The notes under the pieces: generated by a model
The model's database searches: none
Told to the model about the DNA's origin: nothing
The model's input: only the letters and a program-made list of their open reading frames with translations
Position numbers and translations under genes: made by a program
In this document: positions 25,459 to 34,020 of the stretch, one piece after another
Layout of the letters: each line of letters opens with the position of its first letter
How positions within the stretch are numbered: position 1 is the first letter of the stretch
Assembly (NCBI GenBank): GCA_040882255.1
Contig: JBBEBP010000029.1
Span: forward strand, 62,001-126,000
Direction: 5' to 3'
From: PWQG01 sp040882255
Lineage (GTDB): Bacteria > Pseudomonadota > Gammaproteobacteria > Pseudomonadales > Pseudohongiellaceae
DNA length: 64,000 bases

Positions 25459-26553
25459 ATGCGGGTACTGATCGTCAAAATGTCCTCCATGGGTGACATC
25501 ATCCACACCTTGCCGGCCCTGACCGACGCACGCAGGCTGCGTCCCGATCTGCGTTTCGACTGGGTGGTGGAGGAGGCGTTCACCGAGATTCCTGGTTGGC
25601 ATCCCGCTGTGGACCGGGTTATCCCCGTGGCCATACGGCGTTGGCGCGGATCCCTGATGACGGTGTGGCGCAACGGCGAATTTCGTGCGTTCCGGCGCTC
25701 CCTGCGTACCGAGCGGTACGATCTCGTCATCGATGCACAGGGGCTGATCAAAAGCGGCATTGTTTCCCGTATATCACGGGGCCTGACGGTGGGCCTGAGC
25801 AACAGCACCATTCGCGAGCCACTGGCCACATTGTTCTACAACAGGCGCATATCCGTACCGCGTGACATGCATGCGGTAGAACGGGTACGCGAGCTCTTTG
25901 CCCGCGCCCTGAACTACAATCATGACCGGCGGCTGCTGGATTATGGTCTGCGGCTGCCACCGGGCACGACTCCCTGGCCGGAGCAGGATCCGGGCCGGCC
26001 TGTGCTGGTGTTCTTCCATGGCACCACGTGGCACAACAAACACTGGCCGGAGGCGATGTGGAAAGCGCTCCTGCACCTGTCCACTGAAAAGGGCTTCCGG
26101 GTGTTGTTGCCATGGGGCAGCAGCGCCGAACGAGACCGGGTTGGCCGGCTGGCTGCCGGCGATGCACACGCCAGTGTACTGCCCCGAATGTCGCTGACCG
26201 AACTGGCCCGTACGCTGGAGCGGGCCTCCGGAGTGGTGGCGGTCGACACCGGTCTGGCGCACCTGGCAGCCGCCCTGGATGTGCCCGCCGTGGTGCTCTA
26301 CGGGCCCACCGATCCGGCCCTGGCCGGCACTCACGGACGTCATCAACATCACCTGTGTTCTTCGCTGGAATGCGCTCCGTGTCTCAAGCGCCGATGCCAC
26401 TACCAGGGTGACCCGCTATCCCTGACGCTGGATGGCCAGGCGGTGCAGGTGCAGCCACCGTGTTTCTCGACGCATCCACCCGCCGCCGTACTGGATAGAC
26501 TTTTGACCGCCATCCGTGGTGCGGGCCGTACCGTGCCGGATTCCGCATCATGA
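25459..26553 (+). CDS. waaC: ADP-heptose--LPS heptosyltransferase I
   Basis: 364 residues from the ATG at 25459, chosen because the canonical WaaC N-terminus MRVLIVKMSSMGDIIHTLPAL begins there; the frame extends upstream into waaF only by chance. Other GT9 landmarks are VIDAQGLIKSGIVSR, FFHGTTWHNKHWPEAMW and VDTGLAHLAAAL. It adds the first heptose to Kdo of lipid A. The last codons overlap the waaG start (ATGA), which indicates translational coupling. Confidence 0.95.
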   Translation: MRVLIVKMSSMGDIIHTLPALTDARRLRPDLRFDWVVEEAFTEIPGWHPAVDRVIPVAIRRWRGSLMTVWRNGEFRAFRRSLRTERYDLVIDAQGLIKSGIVSRISRGLTVGLSNSTIREPLATLFYNRRISVPRDMHAVERVRELFARALNYNHDRRLLDYGLRLPPGTTPWPEQDPGRPVLVFFHGTTWHNKHWPEAMWKALLHLSTEKGFRVLLPWGSSAERDRVGRLAAGDAHASVLPRMSLTELARTLERASGVVAVDTGLAHLAAALDVPAVVLYGPTDPALAGTHGRHQHHLCSSLECAPCLKRRCHYQGDPLSLTLDGQAVQVQPPCFSTHPPAAVLDRLLTAIRGAGRTVPDSAS

Positions 26554-27692
26554 CGCTGGCATTCCTGATCTATCACTACTTTCCGCACGGCGGGCAGCAG
26601 CGCGACTTCCTGCGTATCGCGAGGGACTGCGTCACCCGGGGGCACCACGTGCGGGTCTTTACGCTGCGCTGGGAGGCGCCGCTGCCGCCGGAAGGTGACG
26701 GCATGGAGGTCACCGTGCTGCCATTGAAGGCACTGAGCCGCCACACACTCTATCGCCGCTTCAGCCAGGCGGTACAGAAGCATCTGGCCGAACGGCCAGT
26801 CGATTGCGTGGTGGGCTTCACTCGCATGCCGGGACTGGACGTCTATTTTGGCGCCGACAATTGTTACGCAGAGAAGGTCAAGCGTCACCGGCCCGCACTG
26901 TACCGGCTCACACCCCGCTACCGCCACTTCATCAATGATGAGCGTGCTGTTTTTGGCGAAAACAGTGACACCCGAATACTACTGCTGAGTGAACTGCAGC
27001 GCAGTGGCTACCTGAGGCACTATCCCGACGCCGCTGAACGCATCACGCTTTTGCCGCCGGGTCTCGACCGGGAGCGAAAACCGCCGGCGGATGCTGCCGC
27101 ACAGCGCCGCCGGCTGAGGCATTCGCTGGGATTGTCGGAGGATGATCTGCTGATACTGCAGATCGGTTCGGGATACCACACAAAAGGGGTCGACCGTTCA
27201 CTGCGCGCCATCGCCTCGCTGCCGGAACCACGACGCCAGTCATTGCGTTATGTGCTGGTGGGGCGCGGCCGGATCGGGTCGGTCAGCCGGTTGGCCCGGC
27301 GCCTGGGTATCGAGGAGCAGTGCCTGTTCTGTGGCCCGCAGGAAAATGTCATGCCCTTCCTGTGTGGTGCTGACATGATGTTGCACCCGGCGCGTACCGA
27401 AAGCGCCGGCTATACACTGCTGGAAGGGCTCATCAATGGCCTGCCGCTGCTGACCAGCGCCGAATGCGGTTATGCCTCTCATGTCGAGCAGGCCGGGGCC
27501 GGGCAGGTGTGTCCGGCGCCATTCCGTCAGGAGGACCTTGACCGGCTGCTGGAGTGCATGGTGGAGTCGCCCGGACAACTCCGTCAATGGAGTGATAGCG
27601 GGCTGCTCTATGGACACAGCGCCGATCTGTACCGGATGCCGCAGGTGGCTGCGGATAGCATCGAACAGGTGGCGGGAGAGAGCGGACCGTGA
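26550..27692 (+). CDS. waaG: LPS core glucosyltransferase I (WaaG-type)
   Basis: 380 residues, a GT4 glycosyltransferase with a GT-B fold. It has the WaaG-like N-terminus (LAFLIYHYFPHGGQQRDFLRIA, where WaaG has the FGG.QRD loop), VVGFTRMPGLDVYFGADNC, and the GT4 C-terminal donor motif (HPARTESAGYTLLEGLINGLPLL). In enteric bacteria and Pseudomonas the enzyme adds the first hexose to heptose II. It overlaps waaC upstream and the kinase fusion downstream by four bases each. Confidence 0.93.
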   Translation: MTLAFLIYHYFPHGGQQRDFLRIARDCVTRGHHVRVFTLRWEAPLPPEGDGMEVTVLPLKALSRHTLYRRFSQAVQKHLAERPVDCVVGFTRMPGLDVYFGADNCYAEKVKRHRPALYRLTPRYRHFINDERAVFGENSDTRILLLSELQRSGYLRHYPDAAERITLLPPGLDRERKPPADAAAQRRRLRHSLGLSEDDLLILQIGSGYHTKGVDRSLRAIASLPEPRRQSLRYVLVGRGRIGSVSRLARRLGIEEQCLFCGPQENVMPFLCGADMMLHPARTESAGYTLLEGLINGLPLLTSAECGYASHVEQAGAGQVCPAPFRQEDLDRLLECMVESPGQLRQWSDSGLLYGHSADLYRMPQVAADSIEQVAGESGP

Positions 27693-29674
27693 TTGATCGT
27701 GACACCACAGACCGGCAGCTGTGGTTGTCGGCGCCTTTCGATCAGGCCTGGCGGGACCGTGATCCGTTCGCCGAGATCCGGGCGCTGGGCGGGGACGTAT
27801 TCCGCGACATGCCTGGCCGCCGCACGCTGCGGTTTAACGCGTTTGGCGGCTCCTGGTTTCTCAAGCATCATACGGGGATCGGACGCCAGGCCTGGTGGGC
27901 GGAGCGCCTGAAGGGCCGCCAACCGGTGACCGGCGCGGACAATGAGTGGCGGGCCATTCGCGCATTACGGGAAGCCGGCATTGATACCCTGGAGGTGGCC
28001 GCGTTTGGCCGGCGCGGCGATGACCCCGCCTGTGCCGAATCCTTTCTGATCACGGCGGACCTGGAATACACGGCCGGTGAGGCGTTGGTCGATCTCGAGA
28101 CGCTCTGCGCCGGCTGGGTGCAGAGGCCGCCTCCGCCGCGTTTCAAGCGTGGAATGGTGAGGAGCCTCGCGGAGATCAGCCGCCGCCTGCATGACGCCGG
28201 CATCACACACCGTGATTATTACCTCTGCCATTTCCTGGTGCCGGTCAGTCAGCTACCCGGTGCCGGACAGCGGGAGACAGACGCGGATCGGCCGTTGAAA
28301 CCGGTACTCATTGACCTGCATCGGGCGCTGCTGCAGCCGCGCAATCTGCATCGCTGGGTGGACAAGGACCTGGCAGGCCTGTTGTTCTCTGCTCGTCATG
28401 CCGGGCTCACTTCACGGGATGTATGGCGCTTCATAAAGGCATATACGGGACTGACCGTGCGGCAGGCCTGGCATACCGGGCGCCCCCGGTGGCGGCGTAT
28501 CGAGCAACGTGCTGAAGCCATGTGGCACCGTGAGCAGCGCCGCCAGCAGCGCGTCCGTTCGGAATTGCTGCTGCCGCCGCCGGATGGTCTGGCGACCCGG
28601 TGGCGGCAGGCGGATGAGGCCGGACGGGACCGGATCATTCGAGATCTGTGCGTCGCCGTGCAGCATTGTCACGAACGGGGATGGCTGCCGGTCGACCGAG
28701 CCCTGCGGGACATCCGCGAAGTGGATGGCCTGCCCGTGGTCGAGCTCACCGGAGCCGCGCGGGTGGATGCGACCCTGGCGCCGGATCATGCCCGGCGCGC
28801 CAATCTCGCCGATTTCCTCTCCTGGTTTCCCGATGCACTGGACAGGACGCTGGATGACCCGGAACAGTCGCCGGTCCCGGACAGCGCGCGTCGTGATGGC
28901 GAAGTGCCGGCCTTGGTGAGGGCTGCGCGGGTGGCACGGTGGCAGCGCATCGCTCCGGCTCTGTACCGGAACACGGAGCAGGTCCGGCGCCGGCATCGGC
29001 CCGGGCACGTCATACTGCACAAGCGCCGCCTGGTCTCCGCTGACTGGCAATCCTTCATGGATGATCCGGACGGCTGGATGGAACGCGGGCAGATGATCAA
29101 GGACGGGGACACGACGACGGTGGTGCGCCTGACCCTGGGTGGGCAAGGTTGCATCGTCAAAAGGTACAATCTGGTCAGCACTGCCCATGCCATCAAACGC
29201 GCTCTGCAGCCCAGCCGCGCCTGGCGGCACTGGTATCATGCCCACCGCCTGTTGACCCTGGGCGCATGGACGCCGGAACCGTTATTGGTCATGGAGCGGC
29301 GGTGGGGCCCGTTGCGCCGTCAGGCCTGGCTGGTCACCGAGTTCGTCGAGGGGCGGAATCTGTTGCAGGATGTCGGTACACTGGACGAGCCGGAGAAACG
29401 GCAGCGCGTCCTGGCCCAGTTCCGTGACTGGTTCGTCTTCATGCGCCGGCACCGGGTCAATCACGGCGACATGAAGATCAGCAATTTCATCAGCCGGCCC
29501 GGGGGCTTGCTGGTACTGGATCTGGATGGCATGCGCTGGCCGGGCGGGCAGCGGCGCTTCGAACGCGGTTTCCGGCGCGACGTCAGCCGCTTCATGAGAA
29601 ACTGGCGGGAGCGGCCGTCCTTGCATGACGAAGCAGCGCAGATGCTGCGCCTGGCAGAAGGAATACCGGAATGA
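27689..29674 (+). CDS. Fusion of LPS heptose kinase (WaaP-type) with a second WaaP/InaA-like kinase domain
   Basis: 661 residues with a GTG start overlapping waaG. The N-terminal 270 residues are a full WaaP-type kinase: FLKHHTGIGRQAWWAERLKGR, invariant region GITHRDYYLCHFL (catalytic loop, H174) and LIDLHRALL (metal Asp). Residues 430-661 are a second kinase fold with its own catalytic loop (NHGDMKISNF, about 592) and metal site (LVLDLDGMRW), resembling LPS kinases encoded as a separate gene in Pseudomonas core loci. A linker (about 280-430) joins them. WaaP phosphorylates inner-core heptose I; the second domain may modify another core position. Fusion in one chain is unusual. Confidence 0.88.
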   Translation: MIDRDTTDRQLWLSAPFDQAWRDRDPFAEIRALGGDVFRDMPGRRTLRFNAFGGSWFLKHHTGIGRQAWWAERLKGRQPVTGADNEWRAIRALREAGIDTLEVAAFGRRGDDPACAESFLITADLEYTAGEALVDLETLCAGWVQRPPPPRFKRGMVRSLAEISRRLHDAGITHRDYYLCHFLVPVSQLPGAGQRETDADRPLKPVLIDLHRALLQPRNLHRWVDKDLAGLLFSARHAGLTSRDVWRFIKAYTGLTVRQAWHTGRPRWRRIEQRAEAMWHREQRRQQRVRSELLLPPPDGLATRWRQADEAGRDRIIRDLCVAVQHCHERGWLPVDRALRDIREVDGLPVVELTGAARVDATLAPDHARRANLADFLSWFPDALDRTLDDPEQSPVPDSARRDGEVPALVRAARVARWQRIAPALYRNTEQVRRRHRPGHVILHKRRLVSADWQSFMDDPDGWMERGQMIKDGDTTTVVRLTLGGQGCIVKRYNLVSTAHAIKRALQPSRAWRHWYHAHRLLTLGAWTPEPLLVMERRWGPLRRQAWLVTEFVEGRNLLQDVGTLDEPEKRQRVLAQFRDWFVFMRRHRVNHGDMKISNFISRPGGLLVLDLDGMRWPGGQRRFERGFRRDVSRFMRNWRERPSLHDEAAQMLRLAEGIPE

Positions 29675-29690
29675 CACGGGGTACCACCCT

Positions 29691-31478
29691 ATGGCACTGA
29701 TCACACTGGGACTGTCCGGTTCGCTGGGCTATGATCCAGCGGCCGCCATCTTCAGGGATGGTGAGCTGGTTGCCGCCGTCGAGGAAGAGCGCCTGATACG
29801 GCGTCAGCATGCCCGGGGTGAATTACCCTACGAGGCCATCAAATACTGTCTGCGGGAAGCCCGCGTCAAACCCCGTGACGTCGACCAGGTGGCGGTTGCC
29901 TGCGCACCGATCCCTATTTTCAGTCGCGCCCGCTGGCATTATGCGCGGCGCTACTGGTATGCACCGGATCGCGGTCTCGACGCCCTGTTGAATGGTAACC
30001 GGCGCTACAGGCGCTATGTCGGCCGCATCCGCAACCTGCTCATCGACATGGACATTTCCTGGAGCCGTATCCGCTTTGTGCCAGTGGAACATCAGATCGC
30101 CCACGCCGCGAGCGGCTATTACCTCAGCGGTTTCGAGGGGAAGGTGGCGCTGTTCAGTATTGATCTGAAGGGAGAATACGCAACCACGCTGCTGGCCAGC
30201 GGCGAAAACGGACGAATCAGCAAGATCCGCGAGTTCTACGATCCGGATTCCCTGGAAGGGATGTACGCGGCGATCACCGACTATCTCGGTTTCAACATGC
30301 TGGATGGCGCTGCGAAGATCATGGGCCTGGCAACCTTCGGGGACCCGGACAAGTATGATCTTTCCGACTTGATCGACTACTCCGGCCGCGATTTCCGGCT
30401 CAACACGCAATTGATCGGCACCGTCGGGCTGCGCCGCTACAAGCACAAGTCCAAGGGCCACTATTTCAGTCCCAAGTTGATCGAGATGCTGGGGCCTCGC
30501 CGCGCCGGAGAACTGTTCCAGGATCCGTATGTGCACTACGCTGCCGCCGTGCAGAAGCTCTATGAAAAAGTGGCGACGGGCCTGGTGGCCCATTACCTGT
30601 CCGATATCATGGAAAAGAATGGCAAACTGGTGGTCACCGGCACGGGAGCCTTCAACGTCAAGCTCAACCAGCGGCTGCTGGCACTGCCCCCGGTGAAGGA
30701 AGTGTTCGTGCATCCGGCGGCCGGTGACTCGGGCACCGCCATCGGCGCTGCGGCCTGGGCCGCCTCACGCCAGAAAAAGCCGGTCAGTCCGGTGAAGGAT
30801 TCGTTTTTCGGCCCCTCATTCAGCAGCACCCGCTGCTGGCAGGCCTGCGAGGAGCGGCGCGAGAAGTACACCCGCGAGAAAGTCGATGATCCCGCCGGCG
30901 TGGCGGCCGACCTGCTGGCGCACGGTCACCTCGTGGCCTGGTTCCAGGGCCGCATGGAATTCGGCCCCAGGGCCCTGGGGCACCGCAGCATCCTCGGCAA
31001 TCCGGCGCAGTCGCAGATGATCGAGGCAATCAACAAGAAAGTGAAATTCCGGGAGAGCTGGCGCTTCTTCTCGCCCAGCATGCTGGATACCGTGGCGCAG
31101 GATGTATTACAGAGTGATCATCCCGGCGACTACCTCACCATCACATTCAATGTGGCGGAGCACTGGCGTGAGCGCCTGCCATCGCTGGCCTACCATGATG
31201 GAACCACCCGTGCGCATGTGGTGCGCAAGGAGACCAATCCGCGCTTCTACGCAGTGCTCCAGGCAATGGAGGAGAAGACCGGCTACGGTATCGTTCTCAA
31301 TACTTCGCTGAACCGGCCCGGGGAGGCCATGGTCTGTTCGCCGGAAGATGCGCTGGAGATGTTTTTCGGTTCCGACCTGGAATACCTGATCATGGAGAAC
31401 GTACTGGTGAAGAAGGTGGCCCGGGACGAGGACCATGACCGGGACGTCGAGGACTACCTCAACGACGACGCCAGATGA
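29691..31478 (+). CDS. Carbamoyltransferase, probably LPS core O-carbamoylation
   Basis: 595 residues from the ATG at 29691; upstream in-frame sequence overlaps the previous gene and is not family-like. It has the NodU/CmcH carbamoyltransferase plan. An actin-like N-terminal part holds ITLGLSGSLGYDPAAAIF and a metal-binding pair in EHQIAHAASGYYLSGF. The YrdC-like C-terminal part holds WFQGRMEFGPRALGHRSIL, the carbamoyl-adenylate site. Its place directly after the core kinase matches WapO in the Pseudomonas core locus, which carbamoylates heptose II. The 3' end overlaps the convergent next gene by 20 bases. Confidence 0.87.
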   Translation: MALITLGLSGSLGYDPAAAIFRDGELVAAVEEERLIRRQHARGELPYEAIKYCLREARVKPRDVDQVAVACAPIPIFSRARWHYARRYWYAPDRGLDALLNGNRRYRRYVGRIRNLLIDMDISWSRIRFVPVEHQIAHAASGYYLSGFEGKVALFSIDLKGEYATTLLASGENGRISKIREFYDPDSLEGMYAAITDYLGFNMLDGAAKIMGLATFGDPDKYDLSDLIDYSGRDFRLNTQLIGTVGLRRYKHKSKGHYFSPKLIEMLGPRRAGELFQDPYVHYAAAVQKLYEKVATGLVAHYLSDIMEKNGKLVVTGTGAFNVKLNQRLLALPPVKEVFVHPAAGDSGTAIGAAAWAASRQKKPVSPVKDSFFGPSFSSTRCWQACEERREKYTREKVDDPAGVAADLLAHGHLVAWFQGRMEFGPRALGHRSILGNPAQSQMIEAINKKVKFRESWRFFSPSMLDTVAQDVLQSDHPGDYLTITFNVAEHWRERLPSLAYHDGTTRAHVVRKETNPRFYAVLQAMEEKTGYGIVLNTSLNRPGEAMVCSPEDALEMFFGSDLEYLIMENVLVKKVARDEDHDRDVEDYLNDDAR

Positions 31479-32958
31479 TGATGCGGGGTCCCCTGCGGTC
31501 CGTGAAGCGGGCCAGCTCCTCGAGTTGTCCCTGTCCGGATGCGGCCTGCAAAGCCTCGTACAGTGCTGGCTGGCGCTCGACCACCAGTATTGTGCCCTCT
31601 GGCGCGGTCAGTAATGCCTCGGCCGGCATGTCACGCTGCACTTCGTCATAGGCGTCGATACGTCCGCTGCGCCAGGCGATGTAGCGTTCGTTGGTCAGCA
31701 GCGGCGTCCTTGCATCCCAATTCGCGTCCAGCCACTCCAGGGCATCCGGCAGCCAGGTTTTGGGTTCACCGTAGGAGATGTGCGCATCCACCGCGTTATA
31801 GGTCAGTAGCAGACCGAACAGCCAGCCGAAACCACGCATCCGGCCCGAATGTCGGGCTGCGGTCCACAGGCGGTCGACGATCAGCGGCACCAGCACCATC
31901 AGCAGCATCGCGGCCAGCAGTGCGTAGCGGGTGGTCATGAAGCGTGCCACCAGCGTGAACAGGACCAGAATCAGCAGGGCGGTACCCAGCCACCCCCACC
32001 AGGGGCGCAACAGGAGCGGGTCCAGCGATAGCTGGCGTTTATACAGACCGTAGGCCAGTATGGCACTGCCTGGCCCCAGGCTTTCGATGAGCTTCGCCAC
32101 CAACATGGCCAACAGGCCAGTAACCAGAACCAGAGTCGTGTACTCGCTGGCATAGTTGGCGGCGTGCTCACTGAACAGCGCGTCGGTCAGTGCTGCCTGT
32201 CGCCCGGTAATCCCCGCAAGGGTGTCCTGCAGGAACGGCAGATAGACACTGGCGGCGGTCTGCAACTGTTGCCACAAATCAACACCGGCCAGCGTGAATA
32301 TCAGCACAGCCATGGCCGGAGCCAGAGCCGCCAGTCCCCAGATGGTCAGCAGTCGGCGTAGCCTCAGGCGACCACTCAATACCGGGTGTACCAGCAAGGT
32401 CAGCGGCACCAGTGCCAGGAACAACAGCGCCTCGGCGCGGAACAGCGCCGCCGCCACCAGCAGTCCGCAGAAGCCTGCCGCCTGCCGCAGGGTGCCATCG
32501 ACGTAATAGCGAAGAAAACAGAGTGCCGCCCACAGGGACAGACCCAGGAAGGCGATGTCGCGGATGATATAAAAACGGAACTCATTGAGGTGCGGATAGG
32601 CCAGTACAGTCAGCGCGGCCAGCATTACCACGCGTGGCGAATCGTCAAAGTGCCGCACCAGACTGATGAATACCGCAGTCACCAGGGCAAACCACAAGGC
32701 ATTGAGTAGCTGGGCCGCCGCAAACAGGTCGATGCCCGGCAGGTGTTGGAGCAGACCGATCAGTATGGAAATGGTGGCCCAGGGGTAGTGCTGGAATGCA
32801 GCCAGGGTGCCCTGTTCCAGAAAGATCTCCGCCGTGCGCAGGTAGATGAAACCATCGTCGTTGGGAAACTGCCCCAGCATCACCGCGACGCCGGACAGCA
32901 GCAGGCTGGTCAATACTGCCCAGAAGCGCACGTCGTGCATCAGTCGCCGCCCGTTCAT
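31459..32958 (-). CDS. Polytopic membrane glycosyltransferase-like protein (GT-C type)
   Basis: 499 residues with about ten hydrophobic helices. The first external loop carries an Asp-Asp pair (GQFPNDDGFIYLRTAEIFLEQG), where GT-C transferases such as ArnT or PMT keep their catalytic acid. The C-terminal 110 residues form a soluble domain (WLPDALEWLDANWDARTPLLTNERYIAWRS). GT-C enzymes use polyprenyl-phosphate sugars on the periplasmic side. The ATG overlaps the stop of lpxL (ATGA), which suggests co-production with it and a role in LPS modification. The exact sugar and acceptor are unknown. A start at 32940 is also possible. Confidence 0.72.
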   Translation of the reverse strand: MNGRRLMHDVRFWAVLTSLLLSGVAVMLGQFPNDDGFIYLRTAEIFLEQGTLAAFQHYPWATISILIGLLQHLPGIDLFAAAQLLNALWFALVTAVFISLVRHFDDSPRVVMLAALTVLAYPHLNEFRFYIIRDIAFLGLSLWAALCFLRYYVDGTLRQAAGFCGLLVAAALFRAEALLFLALVPLTLLVHPVLSGRLRLRRLLTIWGLAALAPAMAVLIFTLAGVDLWQQLQTAASVYLPFLQDTLAGITGRQAALTDALFSEHAANYASEYTTLVLVTGLLAMLVAKLIESLGPGSAILAYGLYKRQLSLDPLLLRPWWGWLGTALLILVLFTLVARFMTTRYALLAAMLLMVLVPLIVDRLWTAARHSGRMRGFGWLFGLLLTYNAVDAHISYGEPKTWLPDALEWLDANWDARTPLLTNERYIAWRSGRIDAYDEVQRDMPAEALLTAPEGTILVVERQPALYEALQAASGQGQLEELARFTDRRGPRIIIWRRR

Positions 32959-33905
32959 GAGCCGTTTCGCCGGTGTCTATTATATGGGTCCGGAGTGCCT
33001 TCCGGCCGGGTCTTGAAGCGGCGGTGCAACCAGATGTACTGCTCGGGATGAAGGCGTATGGCCGCTTCGATGTAGCGGTTGATGCAACTGGCATCCTGTT
33101 CATCGTCGCCACTCGGATAGCCTTCGATGGGCGGATGGAAATGCAGTTCATAGCCCTGGTGATCGGCGGTACGGTAGTGCGAGAAAAACACCACCGGCGA
33201 GTGGTTGTGACGAGCGAAGCGGGAGGTGGCGGTGATGGTGGCCGCCGGGCGATTGAAAAAGGGCACGAACACGGCATGCCGGGGTCCGTAGTCCTGGTCG
33301 GCGGCGTACCACAGAACGTGACCCTCGCTGAGCCGGCGCAGTGCCCGGCGTACCTGCTTGCGCTCGATCACCGCGCCGAAGTGGCGCTGCCGGCCTCGCT
33401 TCATCAATACATCGAACAGCGGATTCTTGTGGGCGCGATACGTGACGTCGATCGGGAATAACTGTGCGACCAGTCCACCGATCAGCTCCAGCGTGCAGAA
33501 ATGCGCACTGACCATCAATACGCCCCGGCCCTGCGCATGGGCCTGCCGCAGATGTTCAAGCCCGTGTACTTCCACGCGATCCATGAAGTCGGCCGGGTTA
33601 CGGCACCAGGACAGGCCGATTTCCATGATCCCCATGCCGTTGGACAGGAAGGTGTCGCGAACCAGCCGCTGCTGCTCGTGTTCCGAGAGCTCCGGAAAGC
33701 ACAGCGCAATATTGGTTTCGCAGATGTGCCGGCGGCTGCCGGCCAGCCGGTACCCGAGCCACCCGATGCCGCGGCCGATCGCCATCTGCCAACGGAATGG
33801 CAACTGCGCCAGCAACCAGGTGACGCCGTACATCAGCCACGTGGGCCAGAATCGCGGTCCCGAAAAACGGCTCAACGGCTCGGTATCATTGTCGTGTCTG
33901 TTCAC
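32955..33905 (-). CDS. lpxL: Lipid A late acyltransferase (LpxL/HtrB family)
   Basis: 316 residues with a GTG start. It has an N-terminal membrane helix (about 24-46), the catalytic H-x4-E motif in MVSAHFCTLELIGG, and conserved YRAHKNPLFD..MKRGR and WYAADQDYGPRHAVFVPFF. The family transfers an acyl chain to Kdo2-lipid IVA at the inner membrane. LpxL and LpxM cannot be separated with certainty by eye. A perfect 14-bp tandem duplication covers the start region (33901-33928). The next gene on this strand overlaps by four bases. Confidence 0.9.
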   Translation of the reverse strand: MNRHDNDTEPLSRFSGPRFWPTWLMYGVTWLLAQLPFRWQMAIGRGIGWLGYRLAGSRRHICETNIALCFPELSEHEQQRLVRDTFLSNGMGIMEIGLSWCRNPADFMDRVEVHGLEHLRQAHAQGRGVLMVSAHFCTLELIGGLVAQLFPIDVTYRAHKNPLFDVLMKRGRQRHFGAVIERKQVRRALRRLSEGHVLWYAADQDYGPRHAVFVPFFNRPAATITATSRFARHNHSPVVFFSHYRTADHQGYELHFHPPIEGYPSGDDEQDASCINRYIEAAIRLHPEQYIWLHRRFKTRPEGTPDPYNRHRRNGS

Positions 33906-33928
33906 GTAAGGCTCTTCACGTAAGGCTC
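33901..33928. repeat. Perfect 14-bp tandem duplication across the lpxL start
   Basis: Two head-to-tail copies of TTCACGTAAGGCTC (33901-33914 and 33915-33928). On the minus strand each copy contains a GTG; the inner one (33905) is used as the lpxL start, while the outer one (33919) is out of frame with it. The duplication therefore alters the translation-initiation region of lpxL. Confidence 0.85.
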
Positions 33929-34020
33929 TCTGTCCGCAGGGTCCACTATGCGGGGGTTCGCAGCATTGTAGCAGACCGCATGCTATGATGCGGCTTTGCG
34001 CCCCGGGGAGGAAACAGGGA

